Shown piece after piece: positions 7,681 through 15,042 of a stretch of DNA of 44,370 nucleotides. Position 1 is the first letter of the stretch. Each line of letters starts with the position of its first letter. Source of the stretch: Firmicutes bacterium UBA3572 (GTDB taxonomy: Bacteria; Bacillota; Desulfotomaculia; Desulfotomaculales; Desulforudaceae); the NCBI GenBank assembly GCA_002375985.1, contig DFNH01000039.1, forward strand, positions 1 through 44,370. Reading direction: 5' to 3'. The position numbers and the translations under genes were made by a program. Below the pieces are notes generated by a model that worked only from the letters and a program-made list of their open reading frames with translations, made no database searches and was not told the DNA's origin.

Positions 7681-8592
7681 TCACAAGCCTTGGCGGGCGA
7701 GGACGTCCTTCAAGGCTGCTTCGAGCAACGGGAAGCGGTGCCGGAAGCCCAGATGTATAAGCCGCGCCGGCAGCACCCGCTGTCCGGTCAGCAAAAGATC
7801 GGCCATTTCGCCCAGCCCGAGACGCAGAACCGGAGCCGGGACCGGCATAAAGGACGGCCTGTTCAGCAGGCGTCCCAGTACCCGGGCAAATTCACGGTTG
7901 GTCACCGGGTTGGGGCTGGTCACGTTGAGCGGGCTGTGCAGTGTCTTCTGCTCCAGCGCGAACAGCAGTGCGGCGACTGCGTCGTCTAAATGTACCCAGG
8001 AAAGCCACTGCCGGCCGCTTCCCAGCGGGCCGCCCAGGCCGAGGCGGAAGGCCGGCAGTATTTTGCTTAGAAGGCCTCCGTCCGGACCCAGCACCATCCC
8101 CAGCCTGGCGCGCACCACCCGTACCCCCAGCGCTTCGGCGGCTTGCGCTTCCCTTTCCCAGGCTACGCAGACCCGCGCCAGGAAGTCGTTTCCCGGGGGA
8201 GCTTCTTCGTCCAGATCCTCGTTGCCCCGGGGGCCGTAGTAACCAACCGCCGAAGCGTTCACCAGGACCGAAGGGCGTTTTGTGCCGGCTGCTTCAAGTG
8301 CTGCTACCAGGCCGCGGGTTGGTTCTACGCGGCTGTCTATGATGCGCTGTTTCCGTTCGGTCGTCCACCGGCCGATGGCGATGGACTCACCGGCCAGGTT
8401 AACCACCGCATCTTTTCCGCTAAACAGTGCCGGCTCCGGCCGGGTCGGATGCCACTGCACCACTTCGATGCCGGGTAAAGGGGAGGTGCCTGCACGCCGG
8501 GACAGCACGGTCACCCGGTGTCCTGACTCGGCCAGCTTTTTGGCCAGTGCGCGACCCACAAACCCTGTGCCGCCTGCGATTACCACATGCAT
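7681..8592 (-). CDS. TIGR01777-family NAD-dependent epimerase/dehydratase
   Basis: A 303-residue extended short-chain dehydrogenase of the YfcH/SDR39U1 (TIGR01777) family. The Rossmann dinucleotide motif GGTGFVGRALA is at residues 7-17, the family feature NLAGESIAIGRWT lies around 67-79, and the C-terminal conserved DUF1731 region is rich in P, L and G (VLPARLIHLGFRHRFPLLE). The usual YxxxK catalytic pair is replaced in this family by other residues, and the physiological substrate is unknown. ATG 8592 has AAAGGAGC upstream. It is convergent with the preceding small protein gene and divergent from the FtsA-like gene. Family call is confident; function is not. Confidence 0.92.
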   Translation of the reverse strand: MHVVIAGGTGFVGRALAKKLAESGHRVTVLSRRAGTSPLPGIEVVQWHPTRPEPALFSGKDAVVNLAGESIAIGRWTTERKQRIIDSRVEPTRGLVAALEAAGTKRPSVLVNASAVGYYGPRGNEDLDEEAPPGNDFLARVCVAWEREAQAAEALGVRVVRARLGMVLGPDGGLLSKILPAFRLGLGGPLGSGRQWLSWVHLDDAVAALLFALEQKTLHSPLNVTSPNPVTNREFARVLGRLLNRPSFMPVPAPVLRLGLGEMADLLLTGQRVLPARLIHLGFRHRFPLLEAALKDVLARQGL

Positions 8593-8740
8593 GCTGCTTA
8601 GCTCCTTTCCGATATTTGCTGTTTCTATTAAATCAGATTAACAAGGTGGTAGGAAACAGTTAAAATTAAAAAAGTAAAGAGGTATGTGTAGTTTGTTCAG
8701 CCTACTAAAAAACTAGAAACAGGTAAAGGCTGGTTGAAAA

Positions 8741-10729
8741 ATGGCCCAACCGGAAACCCCGAATGAGGAGATTTTCGCGCTGGATATTGGCACGCGGACC
8801 ATTATCGGCATAGTGGGACAGCGGGATGACAAGCGGTTCCGCATTCTGGCCCAGACTGTGGCGGAGCACGACTCCCGCGCCATGTTCGACGGCCAGATTC
8901 ACGACATCCCGCGGGTGGCCGCCGTGGTTTCCCGTGTCAAAAACACACTGGAGCAACAATTGGACCGTCCATTGACCAAAGTAGCTATCGCGGCTGCCGG
9001 ACGTTCGTTGCAAACGAGAAGATGTAGTGCCCAAAGACAGATCGAGGAAAACCGTGAGATCGGGGAAGACATTATCCGCAGCTTGGAACTGGCCGCCCTA
9101 CGTCAAGCCCAAGAGGAACTGGACGCCGAGAACGAAGGACGGGAATCTTTTTACTGTGTCGGACATTATCCGGTAAGCTATTGCCTGGACGATCTGGTAC
9201 TTACCAACCTGTTGGGACACCGGGGACGGACCGCGGGTGTGGAATTGATCGCCACCTTTCTACCTGCCTCGGTGGTTAACAGCCTGTTTTCCGTGCTCCG
9301 CCGGGCCGGGCTGGAGCCGGTGAGCCTCACTCTGGAGCCCATTGCCGCTATGGAGGTGGCCATCCCGCCGGGGATGCGCCTCTTGAACCTGGCGTTGGTG
9401 GACATCGGCGCCGGTACGTCGGACATTGCCATCACGCGGGACGGCACGGTGATGGCCTACGGTATGGTTCCGATGGCCGGTGACGAATTAACCGAGGCCG
9501 TGGTCGAGGGTTGCCTGGTTGACTTCGATACGGCGGAAATGATCAAGCGCCAACTGGAGCAGCCCGGCGAGATCAGGTACACCGATATCCTTGGCGTACC
9601 ACAAACAACATCAGCATCGCAGATATTGGATATCCTCGGCCCGGTGCTGGACAAGTTGGCGGATGAAATCGGTACGGTGATTTTAGAACTAAACGGGGGC
9701 CAAGCCCCGAAGTCGGTGATCTGTGTTGGCGGCGGGGTGCAGGTTCCTGGGTTAACAGCGCGCATTGCCGCCCGGTTGGGTATTCCCGATAAGCTGGTGG
9801 GGATCCGCGGTCGAGAAATGATTCAGCGGCTGGAAGCTCCTGACGGAGACGAATTGGCGGGGCCGACCGGCGTGACGGCGGTGGGCATCGGGATGCTGGC
9901 GTTGGAAAAGGCGGGCTATACTTTTATTAATGTCCGTGTCAACGGCGAAGAAGTGCGGGTATTCAACACGCGGCACCTTAATGTGGCCGCGGTTTTGGGT
10001 CAGATGCGGTTCGATCCCCAACGCTTGGTCAGCCGCAACGGCCGGGACCTGCGTTTCTATCTTAACGGTAAGGAAGAAGTGGTGCTGGGTGAGTTATCCC
10101 GCCCGGCCCGAGTCTTCGTAAATGGAACCCGGGCCAACCTGCAGACGCCGGTAGAAGACGGGGACCATATCGAGGTGGCAGAGGCGACCGACGGCCGGGA
10201 TGCGCGGGCTTACGTGCGGGACTACTTGCGGGACGAGTGGACCGTGCAGTTTACGCTGAACGGCCGTGAGGTCACGGCCAGCCCGGTGTGCGTGCTCAAC
10301 GACCGGGTGGTGTCCCCGGAGACCGAAATCAAGGATGGGGACTGGCTGACCATCCGGCACCGGCAGACGATAGGGAGCTTAGTTGAAATGCAGGGCTTAG
10401 ACCCTGGAAGCTATGAGGTTCAGGTTAACGGGAGGCCGGTTGCGGAGACCTATGTGATCCAGCCCGGGGACCAAGTGGTGTTAAACCCGTTGGGTGACGG
10501 GGCTGCGGCTCCTGTTCGGGACGGTATCCTGGTCACCGTCAACGGTAAGCCGGTTCACCTGACGGGCCGGCAACAGCACATTTTTGTAGACGTTTTAAAC
10601 CACTTGGACCTGGATTTGACCCGGGTCAAGGGAACGCCGGTCCTAAGACTGAACGGAAGGCAGGCCGGTTACACCGATGTGCTGAAGGACGGTGACGAGG
10701 TTACCATTTCGTGGGAGGAGACCACGTAG
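8741..10729 (+). CDS. FtsA-like ATPase with C-terminal beta-grasp-like repeats
   Basis: A 662-residue protein whose first about 390 residues are an FtsA/PilM-type actin-fold ATPase: phosphate-1 loop FALDIGTRTIIGIVG (about 12-26), the SHS2-like 1C insertion, phosphate-2 LVDIGAGTSDIAI (about 218-230) and the adenosine motif VICVGGG (about 327). The remaining 270 residues carry at least four copies of a short module, hydrophobic-N-G/D then a gap then (D/P)GDxhxh: RVFVNG...EDGDHIEV, CVLND...KDGDWLTI, VQVNG...QPGDQVVL and LRLNG...KDGDEVTI. This resembles small beta-grasp or S4-like units. The usual FtsA C-terminal membrane helix is not evident. It is not next to ftsZ, so a role distinct from the divisome is plausible. 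The ribosome site is weak (AAAGG about 13 bases upstream). Confidence 0.85.
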   Translation: MAQPETPNEEIFALDIGTRTIIGIVGQRDDKRFRILAQTVAEHDSRAMFDGQIHDIPRVAAVVSRVKNTLEQQLDRPLTKVAIAAAGRSLQTRRCSAQRQIEENREIGEDIIRSLELAALRQAQEELDAENEGRESFYCVGHYPVSYCLDDLVLTNLLGHRGRTAGVELIATFLPASVVNSLFSVLRRAGLEPVSLTLEPIAAMEVAIPPGMRLLNLALVDIGAGTSDIAITRDGTVMAYGMVPMAGDELTEAVVEGCLVDFDTAEMIKRQLEQPGEIRYTDILGVPQTTSASQILDILGPVLDKLADEIGTVILELNGGQAPKSVICVGGGVQVPGLTARIAARLGIPDKLVGIRGREMIQRLEAPDGDELAGPTGVTAVGIGMLALEKAGYTFINVRVNGEEVRVFNTRHLNVAAVLGQMRFDPQRLVSRNGRDLRFYLNGKEEVVLGELSRPARVFVNGTRANLQTPVEDGDHIEVAEATDGRDARAYVRDYLRDEWTVQFTLNGREVTASPVCVLNDRVVSPETEIKDGDWLTIRHRQTIGSLVEMQGLDPGSYEVQVNGRPVAETYVIQPGDQVVLNPLGDGAAAPVRDGILVTVNGKPVHLTGRQQHIFVDVLNHLDLDLTRVKGTPVLRLNGRQAGYTDVLKDGDEVTISWEETT

Positions 10730-10813
10730 TTGTACGGGTCAAAGCCGGTGGTGCTGGCAGGTCTGGCGTTCTTTGTGGACGATTTTTTGACCGATCTGTG
10801 GGTAGTTAACTAA
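10730..10813 (+). CDS. Possible 27-residue hydrophobic peptide
   Basis: Immediately after the TAG of the FtsA-like gene a TTG opens a 27-codon frame (MYGSKPVVLAGLAFFVDDFL, then TDLWVVN). GGGAGGAG inside the end of the upstream gene is about 9 bases before the TTG, a good ribosome site. The peptide is hydrophobic with an acidic patch, and it fills the gap before the next gene (starts 10830). I do not recognise it. The length is too small to be sure it is real. Confidence 0.3.
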   Translation: MYGSKPVVLAGLAFFVDDFLTDLWVVN

Positions 10814-10829
10814 GGGAGGATGAGGACCA

Positions 10830-11597
10830 ATGACGAGGAAGCGTCGTGTGGCTTATACCGGTAGTCCGATTTTTGAGAAGCACGAAACATTCCGGTTTAA
10901 GTGTCACGCGGGTTTGCCGTGCTATAACCAGTGCTGCCGGGACATCAATATTTTTCTTTCCCCGTACGACGTACTCCGGATGAAAAACAGGCTGGGCATT
11001 ACCTCGGGGGAGTTCCTCGACACCTATACCTCGCGGGTGACCACGAGGAGCGGCCTGCACCTGGTGCGGCTGAACATGCGTGAAGCCGATCTGGAATGTC
11101 CTTTTGTCACACCGGAGGGTTGCACGATCTATTCGGACCGGCCTTGGGCCTGCCGGCTGGCACCGATTGATGTCAACAGCCAGGGAGACTACCATTTTAT
11201 ATTTCCTGACTCCAAGTGTATGGGCATGAAAGAGACCACCGAATGGACCGTGGCCACTTGGATGGAAGACCAAGGCCTGCTTTTTTACGAAGAGGTGGAG
11301 GCCGTTTTTCGTGGGCTGCCCGAACGGATCAAGTTTACCGGGATGCCTACCCTGGACCGGCACATTGCCGAAATGTACTTTATGGCCTGCTACGATGTGG
11401 ACCGATTCCGCAAGTTCGTGTTCAATAGCAGTTTCTTGAAAGAGTATGCGGTGTCGCCTGAGTTGGCCGAACGGATGCGGCACGATGACGTGGAACTGAT
11501 GAAGTACGGGTTTGTTTGGCTTGCGGACGGAGTAGACCCGGCCAAGACCATTGCCCTCAGGGATGAAGCTTTTTCATCTCCCGGCGACGAAAGCTGA
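10830..11597 (+). CDS. YkgJ-type zinc/iron-chelating cysteine-cluster protein
   Basis: A 255-residue protein with a YkgJ/UPF0153 cysteine cluster: FKCHAGLPCYNQCC near residues 24-37 and CPFVTPEGCTIYSDRPWACR around 88-107, which together supply seven or eight cysteines for a metal site. The linker (INIFLSPYDVLRMKNRLG) is typical of the family. The C-terminal 120 residues are less conserved, with an unusually aromatic stretch. Start ATG has GGGAGG about 12 bases upstream. In this organism it sits downstream of the FtsA-like gene on the same strand. The biochemical role of this family is not established; some members affect flagella or protein modification. The family call is confident. Confidence 0.85.
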   Translation: MTRKRRVAYTGSPIFEKHETFRFKCHAGLPCYNQCCRDINIFLSPYDVLRMKNRLGITSGEFLDTYTSRVTTRSGLHLVRLNMREADLECPFVTPEGCTIYSDRPWACRLAPIDVNSQGDYHFIFPDSKCMGMKETTEWTVATWMEDQGLLFYEEVEAVFRGLPERIKFTGMPTLDRHIAEMYFMACYDVDRFRKFVFNSSFLKEYAVSPELAERMRHDDVELMKYGFVWLADGVDPAKTIALRDEAFSSPGDES

Positions 11598-11688
11598 CCT
11601 CTTTGGGTTTCTTGTGTACCATACGTTTTTTGCGCCCGGTAGTCAACATATGCCCGCAACTTCAGGTGCCTGTTCCGGAGGGATGCTG

Positions 11689-12369
11689 GTGCGCTCGTTT
11701 CGAAGACTGATGGTCTGGACCCTGGTGCTGCTCATCGGCCTGTTGCCGGCCGGCTGTCGCGCCGAAACGCCGCAACTGGGCTGGCCGCCCGGCGCTCCGG
11801 TGGAGGTGCCGGAGTATCACTCCCCCCACGACCTGAATGGCAACGGGGTGCCGACCTCCCTGGACATAGTGGCTGGGGCGCGGGGCGAGGTGGAGAAAGG
11901 CACCCGGTACAACGCCGCCTACTTCGCGGGGGGATATCCGCCGGACGGCCAGGGGGCCTGCACCGACATCATCTGGATTGCTTTGCGACACGCCGGGTAC
12001 GATCTTAAGGCGGCGCTCGACGCGGACATCGCCGCTTTTCCCGAGGATTATCCGGCCGCCGCCCCGCCCGATCCAAACATTGATTTCCGGCGGGTGGCCA
12101 ATCTGAAAGTCTTTTTTGCCAAGTACGGTACCAGCCTGACTACCGCGGTTAACCCCGGGGACGTGGAAAACCTGTCCCAGTGGCAGCCGGGGGATATTGT
12201 GGTGTTCGGTCCGCCTTATGAACACATCGGGATCATCTCGGACCGACGCCAGCCGGACGGTGTGCCCCTGGTCATCCACAATGGGGGACCGGTGGCCAGC
12301 GAGGACGACGCTCTGCGGCGCTGGCCGGGCCCGGTCACCCACCACTTCCGCTTCTCTCCGTGGGATTGA
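11689..12369 (+). CDS. DUF1287-family lipoprotein
   Basis: A 226-residue secreted protein of the DUF1287 family, related to NlpC/P60-like cysteine amidases. A signal peptide ends at LLPAGC, making Cys23 the probable lipid anchor. The mature part begins with EYHSPHDLNGNGVP, then GTRYNAAYFAGGYPP and GACTDIIWIALRHAG, where the C-T-D fits the family's catalytic-type cysteine. Later WQPGDIVVFGPP and EHIGIISDRR (histidine) and a final VIHNGGP match the second half of the fold. Start GTG 11689 is preferred since GGAGG at 11677-11681 is 7 bases upstream; the ATG at 11683 is too close. It probably acts outside the membrane on peptidoglycan or a similar amide, an inference from fold. It converges on the thioredoxin gene. 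Confidence 0.83.
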   Translation: MRSFRRLMVWTLVLLIGLLPAGCRAETPQLGWPPGAPVEVPEYHSPHDLNGNGVPTSLDIVAGARGEVEKGTRYNAAYFAGGYPPDGQGACTDIIWIALRHAGYDLKAALDADIAAFPEDYPAAAPPDPNIDFRRVANLKVFFAKYGTSLTTAVNPGDVENLSQWQPGDIVVFGPPYEHIGIISDRRQPDGVPLVIHNGGPVASEDDALRRWPGPVTHHFRFSPWD

Positions 12370-12394
12370 ACTGACCAGAGACCCCGGCTCCGGT

Positions 12395-13000
12395 TTAGTC
12401 TGCAGAATGCTGTTCGCGCAGGAGGTGTTCAACCACGGAAAGGGTTTCGTTCAGGCTTGTGGGACCCCAGCCGATCGAACTGTGTTTGACGTTGCCCTCC
12501 TGATCCAGGTAGATACCTGCCGGAACGCCCTGGATACGGTACAGCCTGCCCACCTTGCGGTTTTGATCCAGAAGGACGTACAGTTCCAGGTGATGCTGTT
12601 TGACGAAGGATTCCATCCGGTCGGCCCGGTCGGCGGTAATCAGCACGACGTCCAGTCCCCGTTCCCGCCATTCCGCCATGTAGGGCTGCAACTGCAGCAC
12701 CTCGTCGACACAGGGCCTTCACCCCAGGGAGAAGAACAGCATCAGCACCGCCCGGCCTTCGAAGTCCCCGGGCACGGTCACCTCGTCCCCGGCCAGGGAC
12801 GGCAGGCTGAATGCAGGCGCCGGCTGGCCGGCTACCGGCCAGTCCAGGGCCGGCTTAAGTTCCAGGTCCGGATCAATCACGATCTGCTCGCCCGGAATCT
12901 CCTTGCTTCCGGGCGGCACCGGGTCTTTTGAGGCGCACGCCGCCCCCAACAACAGCACGGCCAGCAGCGCCGCTACTGGCAATACCCGGCTAAAATGCAT
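12395..13000 (-). CDS. TlpA-like thioredoxin lipoprotein, probable selenoprotein (UxxC)
   Basis: A 201-residue reading frame interrupted only by one in-frame TGA (12721-12719). The first half is an N-terminal signal peptide with lipobox LGAAC (Cys22), then a TlpA/AhpC-like start (AGQPAPAFSLPSLAGDEV). The sequence around the TGA reads LMLFFSLG-U-RPC-VDEV, exactly where TlpA-like proteins have FxxxxCxxC. The frame continues for about 107 codons through QPYMAEWRERGLDVVLITAD and the cis-proline loop GVPAGIYLDQEG. Reading TGA as selenocysteine (residue 94, partner Cys97) gives a complete, normal-length protein. A SECIS-like hairpin follows the TGA. The start ATG has AAGGAGGG upstream. It lies downstream of a NapH-like protein and a CxxC mini-protein. 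The alternative is a recent nonsense mutation. SelB and tRNA-Sec are not in the window. Confidence 0.8.
12682..12721 (-). promoter_or_regulatory. Candidate bacterial SECIS element
   Basis: Sixteen bases after the UGA (12721-12719) the minus-strand RNA can form a hairpin: AGG-(U bulge)-GCUGC, loop AGUU, GCAGC-CCU (12702-12682), eight base pairs with one bulged U. The loop starts 25 bases after the UGA and has G as its second base, which fits published general rules for bacterial SECIS. The bulged U resembles that of the E. coli fdhF element. Hairpin seen directly; role inferred. Confidence 0.6.
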
Positions 13001-13031
13001 GTTATCTCCCTCCTTGGGGACAGGCTTGTTT

Positions 13032-13057
13032 TGTGGATAAACACCGGCTTATCCACA
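13032..13057. promoter_or_regulatory. Inverted pair of perfect DnaA boxes
   Basis: TGTGGATAA (13032-13040) and its exact inverse TTATCCACA (13049-13057) are separated by 8 bases. TTATCCACA is the consensus DnaA box. The pair lies in the 140-base gap between the NapH-like gene and the thioredoxin gene. In RNA it would make a 9-bp hairpin, so it could also be a processing or attenuation signal. Confidence 0.6.
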
Positions 13058-13140
13058 GGAACTGTATACCCCCTGTTACCGAATTTCTGCGGGAAAACGC
13101 TGCCCGGTGTACGCCCGCACAGCACACCGTTCCCCTCAGT

Positions 13141-14013
13141 TCAGGTTCGTTTTAAATCTACCGGCTCCTGCTGCGGTACCGGCCGGGCGGTGAAGGTCAG
13201 TGCTCCCGCAGGGCAAGCCCGGATACATTCCAGGCAGCGGACGCATTCCGGATGGTTGGGCGAACGTTCGACGGCCAATTGCAATGGGCAGGCATCCCGG
13301 CAGGAGTGACAACGTTGGCAACGGCCGGCATCGTGCCGGATCCGCCACAGGCTGACCGGGTTAAACAGGCTATAGAAAGCGCCCAGAGGGCAAGCCGTGC
13401 GGCAGAAGGGACGATAAGTGTACCGCATGGCCACCAGAAAAACAGCCAGCACCAATACTTTCCACAGGAACAGCGGCCCCAGCAGCGGCCGGAGCGCCGC
13501 GTCCCGGAGACCAACCAAAAGGCCTGCTTCCAACGTCCCCGCCGGACAGACGTAGGTGCAATAGTACGGGGCCCCCAGTCCGGTGGCACTGCTGACAAGA
13601 AGGGCGGGTAGAATCAGGACGGCGGCCAGCATCAGATACTTGATCCACAGCAAGGCCCGCGGTAACGACACCCGGCGGGCAGAGGGTCGGGCCAACGCCT
13701 CTTGCAGCAGGCCGAAGGGGCACAGCCAGCCGCACACCAAACGGCCGCCCAGTGCACCGGCGGTGGTAACCACCCCGGTCACGTACAGGGACACGGCCTG
13801 ACCGGGCATAGCCAGCATCACCTGGTAGGAGCCCACCGGGCAGGCCCCCAAGGCTCCCGGGCAGGAATAGCAGTTGAGGAAAGGCACGCAAACCTGTTTC
13901 ACCGGGCCTTGGTAGATCTGGCCGGTGGCGAAACCGGGCAGGTGGGCGTTGGCGGTCAGCGCGGCGGCGAGCTGAACCAGGCGCCGCTTCGGGTTCAGCG
14001 AATGCCGATGCAT
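13141..14013 (-). CDS. NapH-like 4Fe-4S membrane protein
   Basis: A 290-residue polytopic membrane ferredoxin of the NapH/YccM family. It starts with a cysteine-rich segment (CVPFLNCYSCPGALGACPVG), then transmembrane helices with the conserved CGWLCPFG and CRTACPLGAFYS motifs that face the cytoplasm, and a C-terminal pair of 4Fe-4S binding motifs (CQRCHSCRDACP and CVRCLECIRACP). Related proteins move electrons between the quinone/ferredoxin side and an extracytoplasmic thiol-redox or oxidoreductase partner. The ATG at 14013 overlaps the end of the upstream CxxC gene by about 19 bases, so translation is coupled. The downstream gene is the TlpA-like selenoprotein candidate. I infer that this protein supplies electrons to it; there is no direct evidence. 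Confidence 0.88.
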   Translation of the reverse strand: MHRHSLNPKRRLVQLAAALTANAHLPGFATGQIYQGPVKQVCVPFLNCYSCPGALGACPVGSYQVMLAMPGQAVSLYVTGVVTTAGALGGRLVCGWLCPFGLLQEALARPSARRVSLPRALLWIKYLMLAAVLILPALLVSSATGLGAPYYCTYVCPAGTLEAGLLVGLRDAALRPLLGPLFLWKVLVLAVFLVAMRYTYRPFCRTACPLGAFYSLFNPVSLWRIRHDAGRCQRCHSCRDACPLQLAVERSPNHPECVRCLECIRACPAGALTFTARPVPQQEPVDLKRT

Positions 14014-14138
14014 TCCAAGCAGATGAGGACGGCCTTTTGCATCACGTCCGCCGCTTCACCGCGGGCCAGGCCGACCAAGATCAGGATGATCCCGGCGGTG
14101 GCCAGCAGGTATGAGATCCAACGCTGATCCTGCAACAC
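13995..14138 (-). CDS. CD1871A-type CxxC mini-protein
   Basis: A 47-residue protein. The N-terminal half is a single hydrophobic helix (WISYLLATAGIILILVGLAR). The C-terminal part contains GEAADVMQKAVLICLECIGI with a CLEC (C-x-x-C) motif, which is characteristic of the small CD1871A family of CxxC proteins. Start is GTG 14138 (with AGGTGG upstream) or TTG 14135. It overlaps the NapH-like gene, and in other Firmicutes this family is found next to NapH-like and thioredoxin genes, so it is probably part of the same membrane redox system, perhaps as a disulfide carrier. The family call rests on the motif and context, not on a search. Confidence 0.75.
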   Translation of the reverse strand: MLQDQRWISYLLATAGIILILVGLARGEAADVMQKAVLICLECIGIR

Positions 14139-14247
14139 CCCACGCCACCTTTCACGGGGTATATTTGACCCCGAGCCCGAAACTCCTACTGAGAAACGGT
14201 AAAATGATAAGTGAATTAATAATGGCTATCTGTGGGGACTTTTACGC

Positions 14248-14562
14248 TTAGTGCGGCAGTTCCACGAAAAGGGCGTGTTCTTCCGGTTGGTATTGGGCGG
14301 GGATTTTCCCCTTGTAGTCAATGCCGAAGTGTTTGAAGAAACCCCGGGCGTGCAACTTGGTCTTTTTTATGGAGATGCCCTCACGGCTTGGTCTAATGCG
14401 GATAAGGCGCCTTTCGGGATCAAAGGCGAGCTCGAACCGTTCGGCCGGCAGTATGTTCCTGGCGATTTTGTTCAGTACAATGGAGTTCTTGGACAGGGAA
14501 ACAATTGGTTGAGGCTTCTCCCGGTTTTTTTTCTTTTTCGGCACATAGACTTGGAAAGCCAT
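14248..14562 (-). CDS. Small basic hypothetical protein
   Basis: A 104-residue basic protein with no clear family. It begins MAFQVYVPKKKKNREKPQPI, has a middle region NKIARNILPAERFELAFDPE and an ARGFFKHFGIDYKG segment. It is predicted soluble, lysine-rich at the N-terminus, with no cysteine and no signal peptide. The composition and the even codon use suggest a real gene. Start ATG has GAAAGGAGC upstream. It is separated by about 110 bases from the CxxC operon, on the same strand, and may be in a separate unit. A nucleic-acid-binding role is possible from charge alone, which is weak evidence. Confidence 0.65.
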   Translation of the reverse strand: MAFQVYVPKKKKNREKPQPIVSLSKNSIVLNKIARNILPAERFELAFDPERRLIRIRPSREGISIKKTKLHARGFFKHFGIDYKGKIPAQYQPEEHALFVELPH

Positions 14563-14729
14563 CTGGTCAAGCTCCTTTCACACGTTTAGCGTTGGGATAC
14601 GATACATTATTCCCGGGTGAGACCACAAACAATCGCAAATAAATCACATTGAACGCCTTTTAATCGCTATAATTACAATGACCGGTTGTAAAGTCGAGAC
14701 CCCGTTTCTTATTCAGGGGAGGATGAATC

Positions 14730-14852
14730 ATGTTTTGGTTGGAAGCCAACATCATTACGCCAAAACAATACCGGCGCGAGATCGAAAACCTAATCACGGG
14801 CATGGGCGGAACGGTGAAAAATACCAATTCGGACGAGCCCCAAAAGTTTTGA
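14730..14852 (+). CDS. Possible 40-residue small protein
   Basis: A short frame starts at ATG 14730, 7 bases after AGGGGAGG, one of the better ribosome sites in this stretch. The product (MFWLEANIITPKQYRREIEN, then LITGMGGTVKNTNSDEPQKF) has an amphipathic helix and a polar tail. It is not recognised. It is divergent from the small basic protein gene and stands alone. The good ribosome site is the main support. Confidence 0.45.
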   Translation: MFWLEANIITPKQYRREIENLITGMGGTVKNTNSDEPQKF

Positions 14853-15042
14853 AAGTCTGAAAACGGTTTAATAAATTTAATAAATAAAGTTACCTTGGGT
14901 TGTCTTTTGGGGTTATAAGGTTAAGTAAGTTTATAAAGCAAGTAGATTACGTGATGAAAACGGCTGGCGTGTAGCGGCAGTCTGCGTGAGATCTGACCTT
15001 TACTAAACCGGAGGTGGGTTTCTAAACGTGGACATCCCCTTT

